DNA of 64,000 nucleotides, taken from assembly GCA_900109485.1 (NCBI GenBank), contig FOAY01000004.1, positions 372,001 to 436,000 on the forward strand, in the 5' to 3' direction. The DNA comes from Kosakonia sacchari (GTDB lineage: Bacteria; Pseudomonadota; Gammaproteobacteria; Enterobacterales; Enterobacteriaceae). Shown piece after piece: positions 23,746 to 31,969 of the stretch. Position numbers and translations under genes: made by a program. The notes beneath the pieces were generated by a model. That model did no database searches and was not told the origin of the DNA. It saw nothing but the letters and a program-made list of their open reading frames with translations. The first letter of the stretch is position 1; every line of letters begins with the position of its first letter.

Positions 23746-25449
23746 TTACTTGACGATTTTCACATCCGGCAGGCTACCGGTCAGTCCGTTGTAGATATCC
23801 GGCTTAAAGCCGGTGACGCGGGCGCTACTGGCCGACAAAATCTCGCGGTTACCCAGCAGAATCGCCGGTGGATCGTCCGCCAGCACTTTATACAGCTGGT
23901 GATAAATCGGTTTGCGTTTTTCCACGTCCAGCACCGCATTGCCTTCGTTGATCAGCTTATCAACCTGCGGATTGTTATAGCCGGACTCTTTCGCTTCCGT
24001 GCTGTAGTAATCCCACACGCCATCATGCGGATCGTTAAGCGTGCTGGTGCTGAAAGAGGCCAGGTCATAGTTGCCCGCTTTACGCTGCGCCATCAGGGCG
24101 TTGAAATCCACCACCTGCGGTTTCAGCAGCACACCAATCTGCTGCCAGTTCTCTTTGGCGATGGGGATCAACGCATCGTTCAGCACTTTCTTGCTTACCA
24201 GCAGCGTCAGCTCCAGGCGTTTGCCGTCCTTCACGCGGATGCCGTCCGGCCCCGGTTTCCAGCCCGCTTCATCGAGCAGTTTCTTCGCCTGCGCCGGGTC
24301 GAATTTGTACGGGTTCACGCCATCGGTGTTATACGCCCATGAAATCGGGGCAATCGGTTCAATCGCCACTTTGCCGTAGCCCTGATAAACCACATCAATC
24401 AGTTTCTGGCGGTCGAGGCCGTAAATCAGCGCCTGGCGCACTTTCACGTCCTGCAACGCCGGGCGACGCACGTTGAATTCCACCTTGCTGTAGTCGCTGG
24501 AGCCGAACAGGTTGATATTGGCGAAACCCAGCATTTTCAGTTGTTCGATATCATCCGGGCGCGAGGTGAACGCGTCGTAATCGGTTTCGCCGGTCTGGAA
24601 CAACTGGAAGTTGGTGGACGGGTTGGTCACGCGGTAGATAAAGCGCGGCGTCGGCGGTGTGCCACGGTAGAAATGGGTGTTGGCGTGGAAACGAATTTCC
24701 TGGCCCGGAATATATTTTTCATAAACATACGGCCCGTTGCCCAGCGGTTTGCCGTGCAGCGTGCGCAGATAATCGAGGTTGCCGCGCTGATACTCTTTAC
24801 CGTAATACGCTTTCGACAGCACCGGGCCGCCGATTTTCGCCAGCGTTGTCGCGCCTGGCTGCGTGGTGGTGACCTGTAAGGTCAGCGGGTCGATCACTTT
24901 CAGGCCGCTGACGCTATCGGCTTTGCCGGCTTTATACTCCGCACCGCCCGCGATATTGGCGAGGGTGATGTCGGTATCGCCATCATATTTCGGGTCATAC
25001 AGCACGGTCAGGGTAAACGCCACGTCTTCGGCGGTCAGCGGCGAGCCGTCGCTGAAAGTCAGGTTCGGACGCAGCTTAATGGTATAGACCTTGTTGTCCG
25101 GGCTGACGCTCCAGCTTTCCGCCAGGCCTGGCACCAGATTGCCGTGGCTGTCCCAGTCGATAAGGCGTGAGAAAATGACGTTAGTGACGTTTTCGTCCCA
25201 GCCGTTAACAAAGAAATAGGGGTTAAAAATGCCCTGCGGTTCAGAGATGCCTGCCACCACCGTGTCTTTACGCAGCTTAGCTGCCGCCGGAATTTGGCTG
25301 GCATCAGTGGCTGGCGTAATGCCCTCTTTTAAGGGCTCATCGGCGAAAGAGGCTGAAGAGAAAGCCACCAGGCTGCTGAGTAACGCGATTTTCAGCGCCA
25401 AATTAAAGCGTGTGGGTTTTGTTTTTAAGCTATTCAGTAAGCTGGACAA
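23746..25449 (-). CDS. peptide-type ABC substrate-binding protein (SBP_bac_5)
   Basis: This 567-residue periplasmic protein is of the DppA/OppA class. The signal peptide is long (basic start, then LALKIALLSSLVAFSSASFA, cut before DEPLK near residue 37). The mature part has the family signature NPYFFVNGWDENVTNVIFSRLIDWD (in part) near 77-100, LTFSDGSPLTAEDVAFTL near 130-147 and RQALIYGLDRQKLIDVVYQGYGK (in part) near 340-362. It is the first gene of the operon and defines the ligand; peptides, sugars or other polar solutes are possible. About 375 bp of upstream sequence holds its promoter. Confidence 0.87.
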   Translation of the reverse strand: MSSLLNSLKTKPTRFNLALKIALLSSLVAFSSASFADEPLKEGITPATDASQIPAAAKLRKDTVVAGISEPQGIFNPYFFVNGWDENVTNVIFSRLIDWDSHGNLVPGLAESWSVSPDNKVYTIKLRPNLTFSDGSPLTAEDVAFTLTVLYDPKYDGDTDITLANIAGGAEYKAGKADSVSGLKVIDPLTLQVTTTQPGATTLAKIGGPVLSKAYYGKEYQRGNLDYLRTLHGKPLGNGPYVYEKYIPGQEIRFHANTHFYRGTPPTPRFIYRVTNPSTNFQLFQTGETDYDAFTSRPDDIEQLKMLGFANINLFGSSDYSKVEFNVRRPALQDVKVRQALIYGLDRQKLIDVVYQGYGKVAIEPIAPISWAYNTDGVNPYKFDPAQAKKLLDEAGWKPGPDGIRVKDGKRLELTLLVSKKVLNDALIPIAKENWQQIGVLLKPQVVDFNALMAQRKAGNYDLASFSTSTLNDPHDGVWDYYSTEAKESGYNNPQVDKLINEGNAVLDVEKRKPIYHQLYKVLADDPPAILLGNREILSASSARVTGFKPDIYNGLTGSLPDVKIVK

Positions 25450-25709
25450 AATTGCTCCCTCATCAAATGATTGCGTGGAATTTACAAATCATGACGAACG
25501 ATAAAAGCCGCACCGCACCCTGTCTAACAACGAAAAAATCTGGCTTATAGCAAATTGTCATTAGTAAATTTATGGCAAATCAATGGCATAAATTTGCTAA
25601 GTGGCTGACAAACCGCATTGTGCCGACGAGTTGAAGAACTCGCGGCTTTCTTTCACGCATGCTTTCCACGACTCAGGCCGTTTTATCACAGTGAAAATAC
25701 GCGCCTGAA
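25450..25709. other. upstream region of the ABC operon
   Basis: This holds 260 bp between the ABC operon start and the terminator of the butyrate operon. The part next to the gene is AT-rich (TAGCAAATTGTCATTAG and nearby), as expected for a promoter read on the minus strand. No clear operator was seen. Confidence 0.35.
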
Positions 25710-25753
25710 AAAGAAAACAGGCAAACAGAAAGAATCACTTCCTGTTTGCCTGT
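25710..25753 (-). terminator. terminator of the butyrate operon
   Basis: ACAGGCAAACAG (25717-25728) pairs perfectly with CTGTTTGCCTGT (25742-25753). On the minus strand the stem is followed by TTTTCTTTTT. It lies about 75 bp after the last gene of the thiolase-to-kinase operon and is a good rho-independent terminator. Confidence 0.8.
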
Positions 25754-25826
25754 GGCTGCATGCCTGGTTCATTACGTTACTGAGGAATAACGTCCATCGC
25801 ACAGAACTTTGTGATGTGCTTGTTGG

Positions 25827-26027
25827 CTAATTATATTCAGAGCCAATAAGGATCCGCTGATTTAAGTCATCAAACTCATCGGCAAGGTAATTCACTTCAA
25901 ACATACCAAGTTTAATTAAAACATTACCTCTCTTATCATTAAATGCGAGAGAAAGATAAACACTGCCATTTGACTCGATCAATGTTGTTCTGTCAGGAGT
26001 CAGCGTTGTATTGCTTTTATCTAACAT
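25827..26027 (-). CDS. 66-residue protein of unknown function closing the butyrate operon
   Basis: This small acidic soluble protein (MLDKSNTTLTPDRTTL at the start, LIGSEYN at the end) has an alternating pattern GSVYLSLAFNDKRGNVLIKLG that suggests a beta hairpin or small beta sheet. GGAG then six bases precede the ATG at 26027. The same GGAG belongs to an upstream ATG at 26039 that overlaps the butyrate kinase stop, so translation is coupled to the kinase. It is followed by the operon terminator. I recognise no family. Placement suggests a role tied to the pathway, such as a regulator, chaperone or subunit of one enzyme; that is inference only. Confidence 0.6.
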   Translation of the reverse strand: MLDKSNTTLTPDRTTLIESNGSVYLSLAFNDKRGNVLIKLGMFEVNYLADEFDDLNQRILIGSEYN

Positions 26028-26038
26028 AATATTCTCCA

Positions 26039-27109
26039 TTAATATTCCAGTAATTCTCTTCGGCCTTCTATTGCCGACAGTGCTCCGTCAACCAGAGCAA
26101 ACAATTCATCCTCGCCGGGGTAAACGATAATTTCAGGGGTAATAAAGCCGATGCGTTTACGAATGTCATTAATCACTCTGCCGCTCCAGGCAACGCCTCC
26201 GGTGAGGATAATGGCATCAACGCGGCCCGCCAGAACAGCCGCGCATGCGGCGATCTCTTTTGCGACCTGGTAAGCCATCGCCTCAAGCACCTCTAACGCT
26301 TTTTGATTTCCATCGCTAATTAGCTGCTCAACATCGCGAATGTCTTTCGTGCCTAAATAGCCAAACACACCGCCTTCGCCAATGAGCTTTTTCTTCAGCG
26401 AATCATAGGTATATTCACCAGAAAAACATAAACTTAATAAAGCCAGGCAAGGGAGACGGCCCACGCGTTCCGGCGAGAACGGTCCATCGCCGCCTAATGC
26501 GGAATTCACATCAACAATCCGGCCATCGCGGTGAGCGCCAACGCTGATACCACCGCCGAGGTGCGCAACGATTAAATTCAGGCTGGCATAGGGTTTTTCC
26601 ACCTGAATGGCGTAACGATGGGCAACCGCTTTCTGGTTAAGGGCATGAAAAGCGCCTACCCGTGATATTTCCGGCATGCCGGAGATTTTAGCAACAGGAT
26701 CACACTCATCGACCACCACCGGATCGACGGTATAAGCCATATTCTCTTTATCAGCGTCTTTTGCCAGTTCCCAGGCCAGAATTGCGCCGAGATTTGAAGC
26801 ATGTTCACCGTTAAGACCCACGCTTGCATCATGTAAATAGGCGTCGTTAATACGGTAAACACCGCTTTCAAGATAGCGAACCAGCCCGCCGCGCCCGACA
26901 AACAGATCCATATCTTTGGTTCTGAAACCATGCTCATGCAACATGCCAAGAATAATTTCTTTGCGAAATTGTTTTTGTTCCAGGATATTTGAATACGGAC
27001 CTAACTCAGCTTCATTATGGCTATATGTCCGGCAAACCAGTTGCGTTCTGTTGTTATAAATTGCCAGCTTGGTTGAGGTTGAACCAGGATTGATGACCAG
27101 AATATACAT
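26039..27109 (-). CDS. buk: butyrate kinase
   Basis: This 356-residue member of the acetate/butyrate kinase (ASKHA) family is close to the 355-360 of clostridial Buk and shorter than the ~400 of AckA. The phosphate-binding motifs are present: INPGSTSTKLAIY at residues 6-18, VAHLGGGISVGAHRDGRIVD (in part) near 180-198 and ILTGGVAWSGR near 300-310. The reaction is butyryl phosphate + ADP to butyrate + ATP, the energy-conserving last step of the pathway. It lies two bases after the ptb stop and its ribosome site is inside ptb, so the two are co-expressed. Branched-chain acyl phosphates could also be substrates, but the neighbouring genes point to butyrate. Confidence 0.9.
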   Translation of the reverse strand: MYILVINPGSTSTKLAIYNNRTQLVCRTYSHNEAELGPYSNILEQKQFRKEIILGMLHEHGFRTKDMDLFVGRGGLVRYLESGVYRINDAYLHDASVGLNGEHASNLGAILAWELAKDADKENMAYTVDPVVVDECDPVAKISGMPEISRVGAFHALNQKAVAHRYAIQVEKPYASLNLIVAHLGGGISVGAHRDGRIVDVNSALGGDGPFSPERVGRLPCLALLSLCFSGEYTYDSLKKKLIGEGGVFGYLGTKDIRDVEQLISDGNQKALEVLEAMAYQVAKEIAACAAVLAGRVDAIILTGGVAWSGRVINDIRKRIGFITPEIIVYPGEDELFALVDGALSAIEGRRELLEY

Positions 27110-27111
27110 AA

Positions 27112-28002
27112 CTAGTCCTTACACTGAGCTATCGCACAAGCAATAGAAAAATACTTCGTGGTGGCCGTGTCCGAGCGCGAAGTAAATACCACGGGAGCGG
27201 AAGTGCCTGTCAGGACACTGGCGCTTGAAGCGCTGCCGAGCTGCATCACGGTTTTATAGAAGACATTCGCGCTGTTAACATCGGGCAGCACGATTAAATC
27301 AACATCGCCGCCGACCCGCGTATCCAGCCCTTTATGCCGGCAGGAATCGTGGCTAAATGCCAGATCGACAGAAAGCGGCCCTTCAACGATGCAACTATCG
27401 AAACGTTCTTCGCTTAATTCCGCCGCATCTATCGTTGCCTGGATTGCTGGCGTGGCATGTTCCACGGCGGCGATGAGGGCAACTTTCGGATTACTGATGT
27501 CCAGCCGATGGAGTAAATCCACCGACTGCGTAACCATGATTTTTTTATCCTGTTTTGTCGGGGAAATATTAATTCCGGCATCAGTAATAGCGAATAATTT
27601 TCTATAAAAAGGGCTCTGAATAAAAGCCAGTTGCGTGACCAGACTGGATTCAGCAATCCCGAAGGTCTTATTGAGGATGGCCCGCAGATAAACAGGGCTG
27701 TCAACCAGGCCCTTCATTAAAATATCGGCCTTTCCTGACTTCACCAGCTCCACGGCTTTATTACACGCTTGCGTTTTGTCGGGAAGATCAATAATTTCAA
27801 CTTCTCTAATATCAAAATCCAGACGCCCGGCAATGGTGACGATTTTTTCACGGCAACCAACTAAAATAGCGCGACCTAACCCCTGCACAACGATCATCCT
27901 GATCGCATCGAGTGCAAAAGCATCCTCCGCAGCAGCTACTGCAATGGTTTTCTGACTTTTTCTCTTGGCTAACTCTAAAAATGAATCTAGCTGCTTTAGC
28001 AT
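27112..28002 (-). CDS. ptb: phosphate butyryltransferase
   Basis: This 296-residue enzyme is of the phosphate acetyl/butyryltransferase family. Its length is that of Ptb (about 300) rather than the larger Pta. Recognisable parts are AAAEDAFALDAIRMIVVQGLGRAILVG near 24-50 (in part), ADILMKGLVDSPVYLRAILNK near 95-115 and the C-terminal ARLLTGTSAPVVFTSRSDTA-like VLTGTSAPVVFTSRSDT. It turns butyryl-CoA and phosphate into butyryl phosphate and CoA in the cytosol. The next gene is butyrate kinase, the usual partner. An 80-bp gap separates it from phaB upstream; no terminator is seen there. Confidence 0.9.
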   Translation of the reverse strand: MLKQLDSFLELAKRKSQKTIAVAAAEDAFALDAIRMIVVQGLGRAILVGCREKIVTIAGRLDFDIREVEIIDLPDKTQACNKAVELVKSGKADILMKGLVDSPVYLRAILNKTFGIAESSLVTQLAFIQSPFYRKLFAITDAGINISPTKQDKKIMVTQSVDLLHRLDISNPKVALIAAVEHATPAIQATIDAAELSEERFDSCIVEGPLSVDLAFSHDSCRHKGLDTRVGGDVDLIVLPDVNSANVFYKTVMQLGSASSASVLTGTSAPVVFTSRSDTATTKYFSIACAIAQCKD

Positions 28003-28083
28003 AATGGAATATCCTGAATACTCACTAAAAGCTCAGCAGGTATGAGCCATCATACCTGCTGAAATGCGGCAATCACTTGCCTG

Positions 28084-28824
28084 TTAACACATATGCTGGC
28101 CACCATTAATGGCAATATTAGAGCCGGTGATATAACCCGATTTATCACCACAGAGATATAACACAAGCTCTGCGATTTCATCGGCTTCACCAAGACGACC
28201 AACCGGAATTTGCGCTTTAATACTGTCCAGCACATCATCCGGAATCGCCTGCATCATTTCCGTGTTGATATATCCTGGAGAAATGGTGTTTACGGTAATG
28301 TTTTTACGCGCGACTTCCTGAGCCAGCGCTTTGGTAAAACCGTGAACACCGGCTTTAGTCGCAGAGTAATTCGCCTGGCCAAACTGCCCTTTCTGACCGT
28401 TAATGGATGACATGTTAATTATGCGACCGCGTTGGTTGGTTAACATATTATCAATCACCGGCTTGGTCATATTAAACATGCTATTCAGGTTAACCTCAAT
28501 CACCGCATCCCACTGGGATTTATCCATTTTCTTAAATGTTGCATCCCGGGTGATACCTGCATTATTAACCAGCACATCAATGTGACCGTATTTATTCAAT
28601 ACCGAGGCAACGGCAGCCTGGCATTGTTCATAATCACTGACATCACAGACAACCGTATCGATTTTTTCAAAGCCTGCCGCTTTTTGCGTTTCCGCCCAGT
28701 CGTTCAGCCGACTGGCATCATTATCAAACGCAACGACCTGGTAGCCTTCTTTAAGAAACCGCAGGCTAATTTTTTCACCAATGCCCCGAATTCCGCCCGT
28801 TACCAGTGCAACTTTTTCTTCCAT
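28084..28824 (-). CDS. phaB: acetoacetyl-CoA reductase (SDR), NADH type
   Basis: This 246-residue short-chain dehydrogenase has TGGIRGIG (9-16), NNAG (87-90), Ser139/140 and Y153-S-A-T-K157. The segments MDKSQWDAVIEVNLNSMFNMTKPVI (in part) and QFGQANYSATKAG are close to PhaB of PHB producers. It would give (R)-3-hydroxybutyryl-CoA. The strand after the glycine motif ends AFDNDASRL with Asp34, the residue class that favours NADH, whereas PhaB of Cupriavidus uses NADPH and lacks it. The call is by pathway context; FabG is the main alternative, but a fatty-acid role is less likely here. It is second in the operon, 40 bp after the thiolase. Confidence 0.87.
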   Translation of the reverse strand: MEEKVALVTGGIRGIGEKISLRFLKEGYQVVAFDNDASRLNDWAETQKAAGFEKIDTVVCDVSDYEQCQAAVASVLNKYGHIDVLVNNAGITRDATFKKMDKSQWDAVIEVNLNSMFNMTKPVIDNMLTNQRGRIINMSSINGQKGQFGQANYSATKAGVHGFTKALAQEVARKNITVNTISPGYINTEMMQAIPDDVLDSIKAQIPVGRLGEADEIAELVLYLCGDKSGYITGSNIAINGGQHMC

Positions 28825-28864
28825 GACCTGTTTCCTGTATCAAATAAAATTCCGGATCGCAGCG

Positions 28865-30052
28865 TTAATCCATCTCAACCGTGACAGCAATACCCATGCC
28901 GCCGCCAATGCATAATGTCGCCAGACCTTTTTTACTTTTCCGGCGTTGCATTTCATGAATTAACGACACAAAAATACGGGCGCCAGACGCGCCAATAGGG
29001 TGACCGAGAGCAATGGCGCCGCCATTGACATTCACTTTCGTCAGATCCCAGCCCATTTCGCGGTTAACCGCGATAGCCTGCGCCGCAAACGCTTCATTGG
29101 CTTCAATGAGATCAAGGTTGCTGACCTGCCAGTTTGATTTTTTAAGTACATTTCGGGAAGCTTCAATCGGCCCGGTTCCCATTATTTCCGGTGCGACGCC
29201 AGAGGTCGCAAATTCAACGACCCGGCCAAGCGGCGTAATACCCAGTTCTCTGGCTTTTTTCGCAGTAGCCAAAATAACCATGGCCGCGCCATCATTTACC
29301 CCGGAAGCGTTACCGGCGGTTACGCTTCCCTCTTTCTTGAAAGCCGGGCGTAATTTTGCCAGCCCTTCACGTGTGGTTTGCGGACGCGGAAATTCATCTT
29401 TTTCAACTACAATGGTCTCTTTACCGGGTTTGATAATAACAACCGGCGCAATCTCGCTGACAAAACGGGAAGCTTCAAGAGCAGCTGCGGCTTTACGCTG
29501 CGAGGCAAGCGCAAATTCATCCTGCTCTTCACGCGTAATGCCATATTTCGCCGCGATATTTTCCGCAGTCATCCCCATGTGATAATCATGGAATGCATCC
29601 CATAATCCATCATTAACCATGCTGTCCTGCATTTCCCAGTTGCCCATTTTCATTCCATTACGGGAGTGAGGAAGAATATGCGGCGACTGACTCATATTTT
29701 CTTGCCCGCCCGCAATAATCAACTCAGCTTCACCGCACTTTAATGATTGATATGCAAGCTGTAATGCTTTCATTCCTGAGCCACAAACTTTATTAATTGT
29801 CAGCGCGGGAACATCCTGTGAAATACCAGAGTGAATTAATGTTTGTCGCGCTGGATTTTGCCCACATCCCGCCGTTAAAACCTGACCAATGATAACCTCA
29901 TCCACCTCGTTTACTGAAATATGAGATTTTTCAAGAAGTGATTTAATCACGATAGATCCCAGTTTAGGTGAGGATATATTGGCAAGGGAACCATTAAGCG
30001 AGCCAATAGCTGTCCTTGCTGCACCAAGTATAACAATATCAGTATCCTTCAT
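28865..30052 (-). CDS. phaA: acetyl-CoA C-acetyltransferase (thiolase)
   Basis: This 395-residue thiolase II has the nucleophile Cys90 in NKVCGSGMKAL, His351 in GHPIGASGAR and the second Cys381 in CIGGGMGIA, all intact. It is of the biosynthetic AtoB/PhaA/ThlA class and condenses two acetyl-CoA to acetoacetyl-CoA, the entry step of the pathway. It is the first gene of the minus-strand operon and starts 64 bp from the shared FNR box. GC content is lower than in the flanking chromosome, in keeping with transfer. Confidence 0.92.
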   Translation of the reverse strand: MKDTDIVILGAARTAIGSLNGSLANISSPKLGSIVIKSLLEKSHISVNEVDEVIIGQVLTAGCGQNPARQTLIHSGISQDVPALTINKVCGSGMKALQLAYQSLKCGEAELIIAGGQENMSQSPHILPHSRNGMKMGNWEMQDSMVNDGLWDAFHDYHMGMTAENIAAKYGITREEQDEFALASQRKAAAALEASRFVSEIAPVVIIKPGKETIVVEKDEFPRPQTTREGLAKLRPAFKKEGSVTAGNASGVNDGAAMVILATAKKARELGITPLGRVVEFATSGVAPEIMGTGPIEASRNVLKKSNWQVSNLDLIEANEAFAAQAIAVNREMGWDLTKVNVNGGAIALGHPIGASGARIFVSLIHEMQRRKSKKGLATLCIGGGMGIAVTVEMD

Positions 30053-30088
30053 TATTTTAGCCTTTCGCTTAATTAAACTACGAGAATT

Positions 30089-30157
30089 TTTATCCCAATT
30101 AGGTGAAAGGGTACTTTGATTAATGTCAATGTTTGAGTAAAAGCTGATCCATACAAT
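30089..30157. promoter_or_regulatory. divergent promoters with a shared FNR box
   Basis: TTGAT-TAAT-GTCAA at 30116-30129 matches the FNR consensus (TTGAT-N4-ATCAA) in nine of ten positions. TACAAT at 30152-30157 is a -10 for phaJ. Its implied start near 30164 puts the FNR centre at about -41.5. GATAAA at 30094-30089 (minus) is a -10-like element that puts the centre at about -42 from the thiolase start point. One box could thus serve as a class II site for both operons. The sequences are seen; binding and anaerobic induction are inferred. Confidence 0.65.
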
Positions 30158-30288
30158 TTATTCAATGTTCACTGTGAATTTTATATAAATACGGCGATTT
30201 CAAGATTGATAGTATTTAAATTCGATAATTCTTATCGCTGCTCACAAAGGATGTTTACATGATATATTTAAATGGAGGTTTTTAAAAA

Positions 30289-30711
30289 ATGACAGAAAGA
30301 ACCGAATGTTTACAAACAGGGCAAACAGCGCAATTCACAAAAAAAATCACTGAAGAAGATGTGATAAATTTTGCAGAGGCATCAGGTGACATGAACCCCG
30401 TTCACCTTGATGATGATGCAGGTAAGAGAAGTATATTTGGCCAGCGTGTTGTTCACGGAATTTTGGTAAGCGGTTTAATCTCTGCGGTTATTGCAAATAA
30501 ACTCCCCGGTAAAGGCTCTATTTATTTGGCGCAAGATCTTAAATTTACCAAACCCACTTTTATTGGCGATACGGTGACAGCAACCGTAGAAATTATTGCT
30601 ATTGATACGGAGAAAAAACGGGTCAATCTGAAAACCACCTGCACAAACCAGCATGGTGATGTTGTTATTAAAGGAGAAGCACTTGTGTTATCTCCCGCCG
30701 TAAAACACTGA
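30289..30711 (+). CDS. phaJ: (R)-specific enoyl-CoA hydratase, MaoC/PhaJ type
   Basis: This 140-residue hot-dog-fold hydratase is of PhaJ size. The hydratase-2 motif is complete: FAEASGDMNPVHLDDDAG with the catalytic Asp34 and His39 (D-x4-H), followed by FGQRVVHGILVSGLIS. It interconverts (R)-3-hydroxybutyryl-CoA and crotonyl-CoA; here it would dehydrate the PhaB product. GGAGG at 30274-30278 precedes the ATG at 30289 by ten bases. It is the first gene of the plus-strand operon with fabV and shares the FNR-box region with the thiolase operon. The (R)-specificity agrees with that of PhaB, so the pair makes a consistent route. Confidence 0.9.
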   Translation: MTERTECLQTGQTAQFTKKITEEDVINFAEASGDMNPVHLDDDAGKRSIFGQRVVHGILVSGLISAVIANKLPGKGSIYLAQDLKFTKPTFIGDTVTATVEIIAIDTEKKRVNLKTTCTNQHGDVVIKGEALVLSPAVKH

Positions 30712-30727
30712 CCGGAGATAATACATT

Positions 30728-31921
30728 ATGAAACCGATTATTCAGGGCAATGTGGCTAAAAACTGCCACCCGGAAGGGCTGCAAAAAGCCATTGATAAAC
30801 AGATTGCCTATGTCGAATCACACGGCGAGATCTACGGGCCTAAAAAGGTTCTGGTGATTGGCGCATCCTCCGGTTATGGGCTGGCTTCACGTATTGCGCT
30901 GGCTTTTGGCGGCGGAGCCGACACCATTGGCGTCTCGTTTGAAAAAGGCCCCGGTGAAAAAGGCGCAGGCAGCGCGGGTTGGTATAACAACGTTCTGTTT
31001 CAGCGACGGGCGAGTGAGAAAGGGCTGATCGCGAAAGACTTTATTGCCGATGCTTTTTCCGATACCACACGGCAAAACGTGATTGATTTTATCCAGCAAG
31101 AATTTGGCGGGAAAATTGATCTGGTGGTGTACTCCGTTGCGTCTGGCATACGTCTTCATCCTGACGGTACGCGTTATCACTCAACGCTTGGCGTTCGCGG
31201 CCAGGCTTTCTCCGGCCCTGGTTTTGAACTGGAAAGTCAGCGCATGGTAGAACAGACGCTGGAGCCGGTTACCGAACAGCAGCTTGCCGATACAATTAAA
31301 GTGATGGGTGGCGAAGACTGGCAGCGCTGGATCACCATGCTGGAACAAGCTGATGTATTAGCCGAAGGATTTAAAACAGTTGCCTATTCGTATATTGGTC
31401 CGCAATCAACCTGGCCGCTTTATAAAGATGGCTCTTTGGGTGCTGCAAAAGCGCATTTACATAACACCGCCGATGAAATTAATGCGCAGTTGCAACGTAT
31501 CAGCGGCCATGCTTATGCGGTTATTTGTAAAGCGCTGGTCACCAAGGCCAGTGCGTTTATTCCGGTATTTCCGCTGTATATCACCCTGCTGTATAAGGTC
31601 ATGAAACAGAAACGGTTACATGAAACCTGTATTGAGCAAATGCACCGGCTGATGCTGGATCATCTTTATCCCCCCCTTGGCAACGTGTCTACCGATGCCC
31701 AACGGTTGATTCGCATGGATGATTATGAACTTCGCCCGGATGTGCAAAACGCCGTGGAATTACTCAGAAAACAGGTGACTGCGGATAACTTTAAGGTCAT
31801 CGGCGATTTTGCCGGTTATTTGCAGGAGTTTCACGAACTGAACGGCTTTGGCATGGCGGGTGTGGATTATTCGGATGAACTGGATATTCACACGCTGGTT
31901 AAAGAATATAGCCTTGCGTAA
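30728..31921 (+). CDS. fabV: trans-2-enoyl-CoA/ACP reductase, FabV/Ter family
   Basis: This 397-residue reductase matches the FabV/Ter family in full length. The nucleotide-binding GASSGYGLASR is at 45-55. GVSFEKGPGEKGAGSAGWYN (in part) near 68-87 has the acidic residue that goes with NADH use. The catalytic Y232-x8-K241 lies in LYKDGSLGAAK, and the C-terminal FHELNGFGMAGVDYSDELD is typical. It would reduce crotonyl-CoA to butyryl-CoA irreversibly with NADH, replacing the flavin Bcd/EtfAB complex of clostridia. FabV of some bacteria is a triclosan-resistant enoyl-ACP reductase, so such resistance could be a side effect. It is 16 bp after phaJ and is followed by a strong terminator. Confidence 0.92.
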   Translation: MKPIIQGNVAKNCHPEGLQKAIDKQIAYVESHGEIYGPKKVLVIGASSGYGLASRIALAFGGGADTIGVSFEKGPGEKGAGSAGWYNNVLFQRRASEKGLIAKDFIADAFSDTTRQNVIDFIQQEFGGKIDLVVYSVASGIRLHPDGTRYHSTLGVRGQAFSGPGFELESQRMVEQTLEPVTEQQLADTIKVMGGEDWQRWITMLEQADVLAEGFKTVAYSYIGPQSTWPLYKDGSLGAAKAHLHNTADEINAQLQRISGHAYAVICKALVTKASAFIPVFPLYITLLYKVMKQKRLHETCIEQMHRLMLDHLYPPLGNVSTDAQRLIRMDDYELRPDVQNAVELLRKQVTADNFKVIGDFAGYLQEFHELNGFGMAGVDYSDELDIHTLVKEYSLA

Positions 31922-31938
31922 CGTCTGAGATGCCACTA

Positions 31939-31964
31939 AAAAAGCCTCCGCATGGAGGCTTTTT
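31939..31964. terminator. bidirectional terminator between fabV and the lacI-type gene
   Basis: AAAAAGCCTCC (31939-31949), loop GCAT, GGAGGCTTTTT (31954-31964). It has A and T tracts on both sides and so works on both strands, ending the phaJ-fabV operon and the convergent repressor gene. Confidence 0.92.
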
Positions 31965-31969
31965 ATTGA

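Noticed and set aside
26039-27109. Acetate kinase/propionate kinase instead of butyrate kinase.
   Set aside because: The length (356) and the pairing with a Ptb-size acyltransferase fit Buk; AckA and TdcD are about 400 residues and pair with Pta.
25827-31921. Reading the cluster as a PHB (polyhydroxybutyrate) operon because of phaA, phaB and phaJ.
   Set aside because: No PHB synthase (phaC) or phasin is in the window, while a committed enoyl-CoA reductase, Ptb and Buk are present. Those lead to butyrate. A phaC elsewhere cannot be excluded from here.
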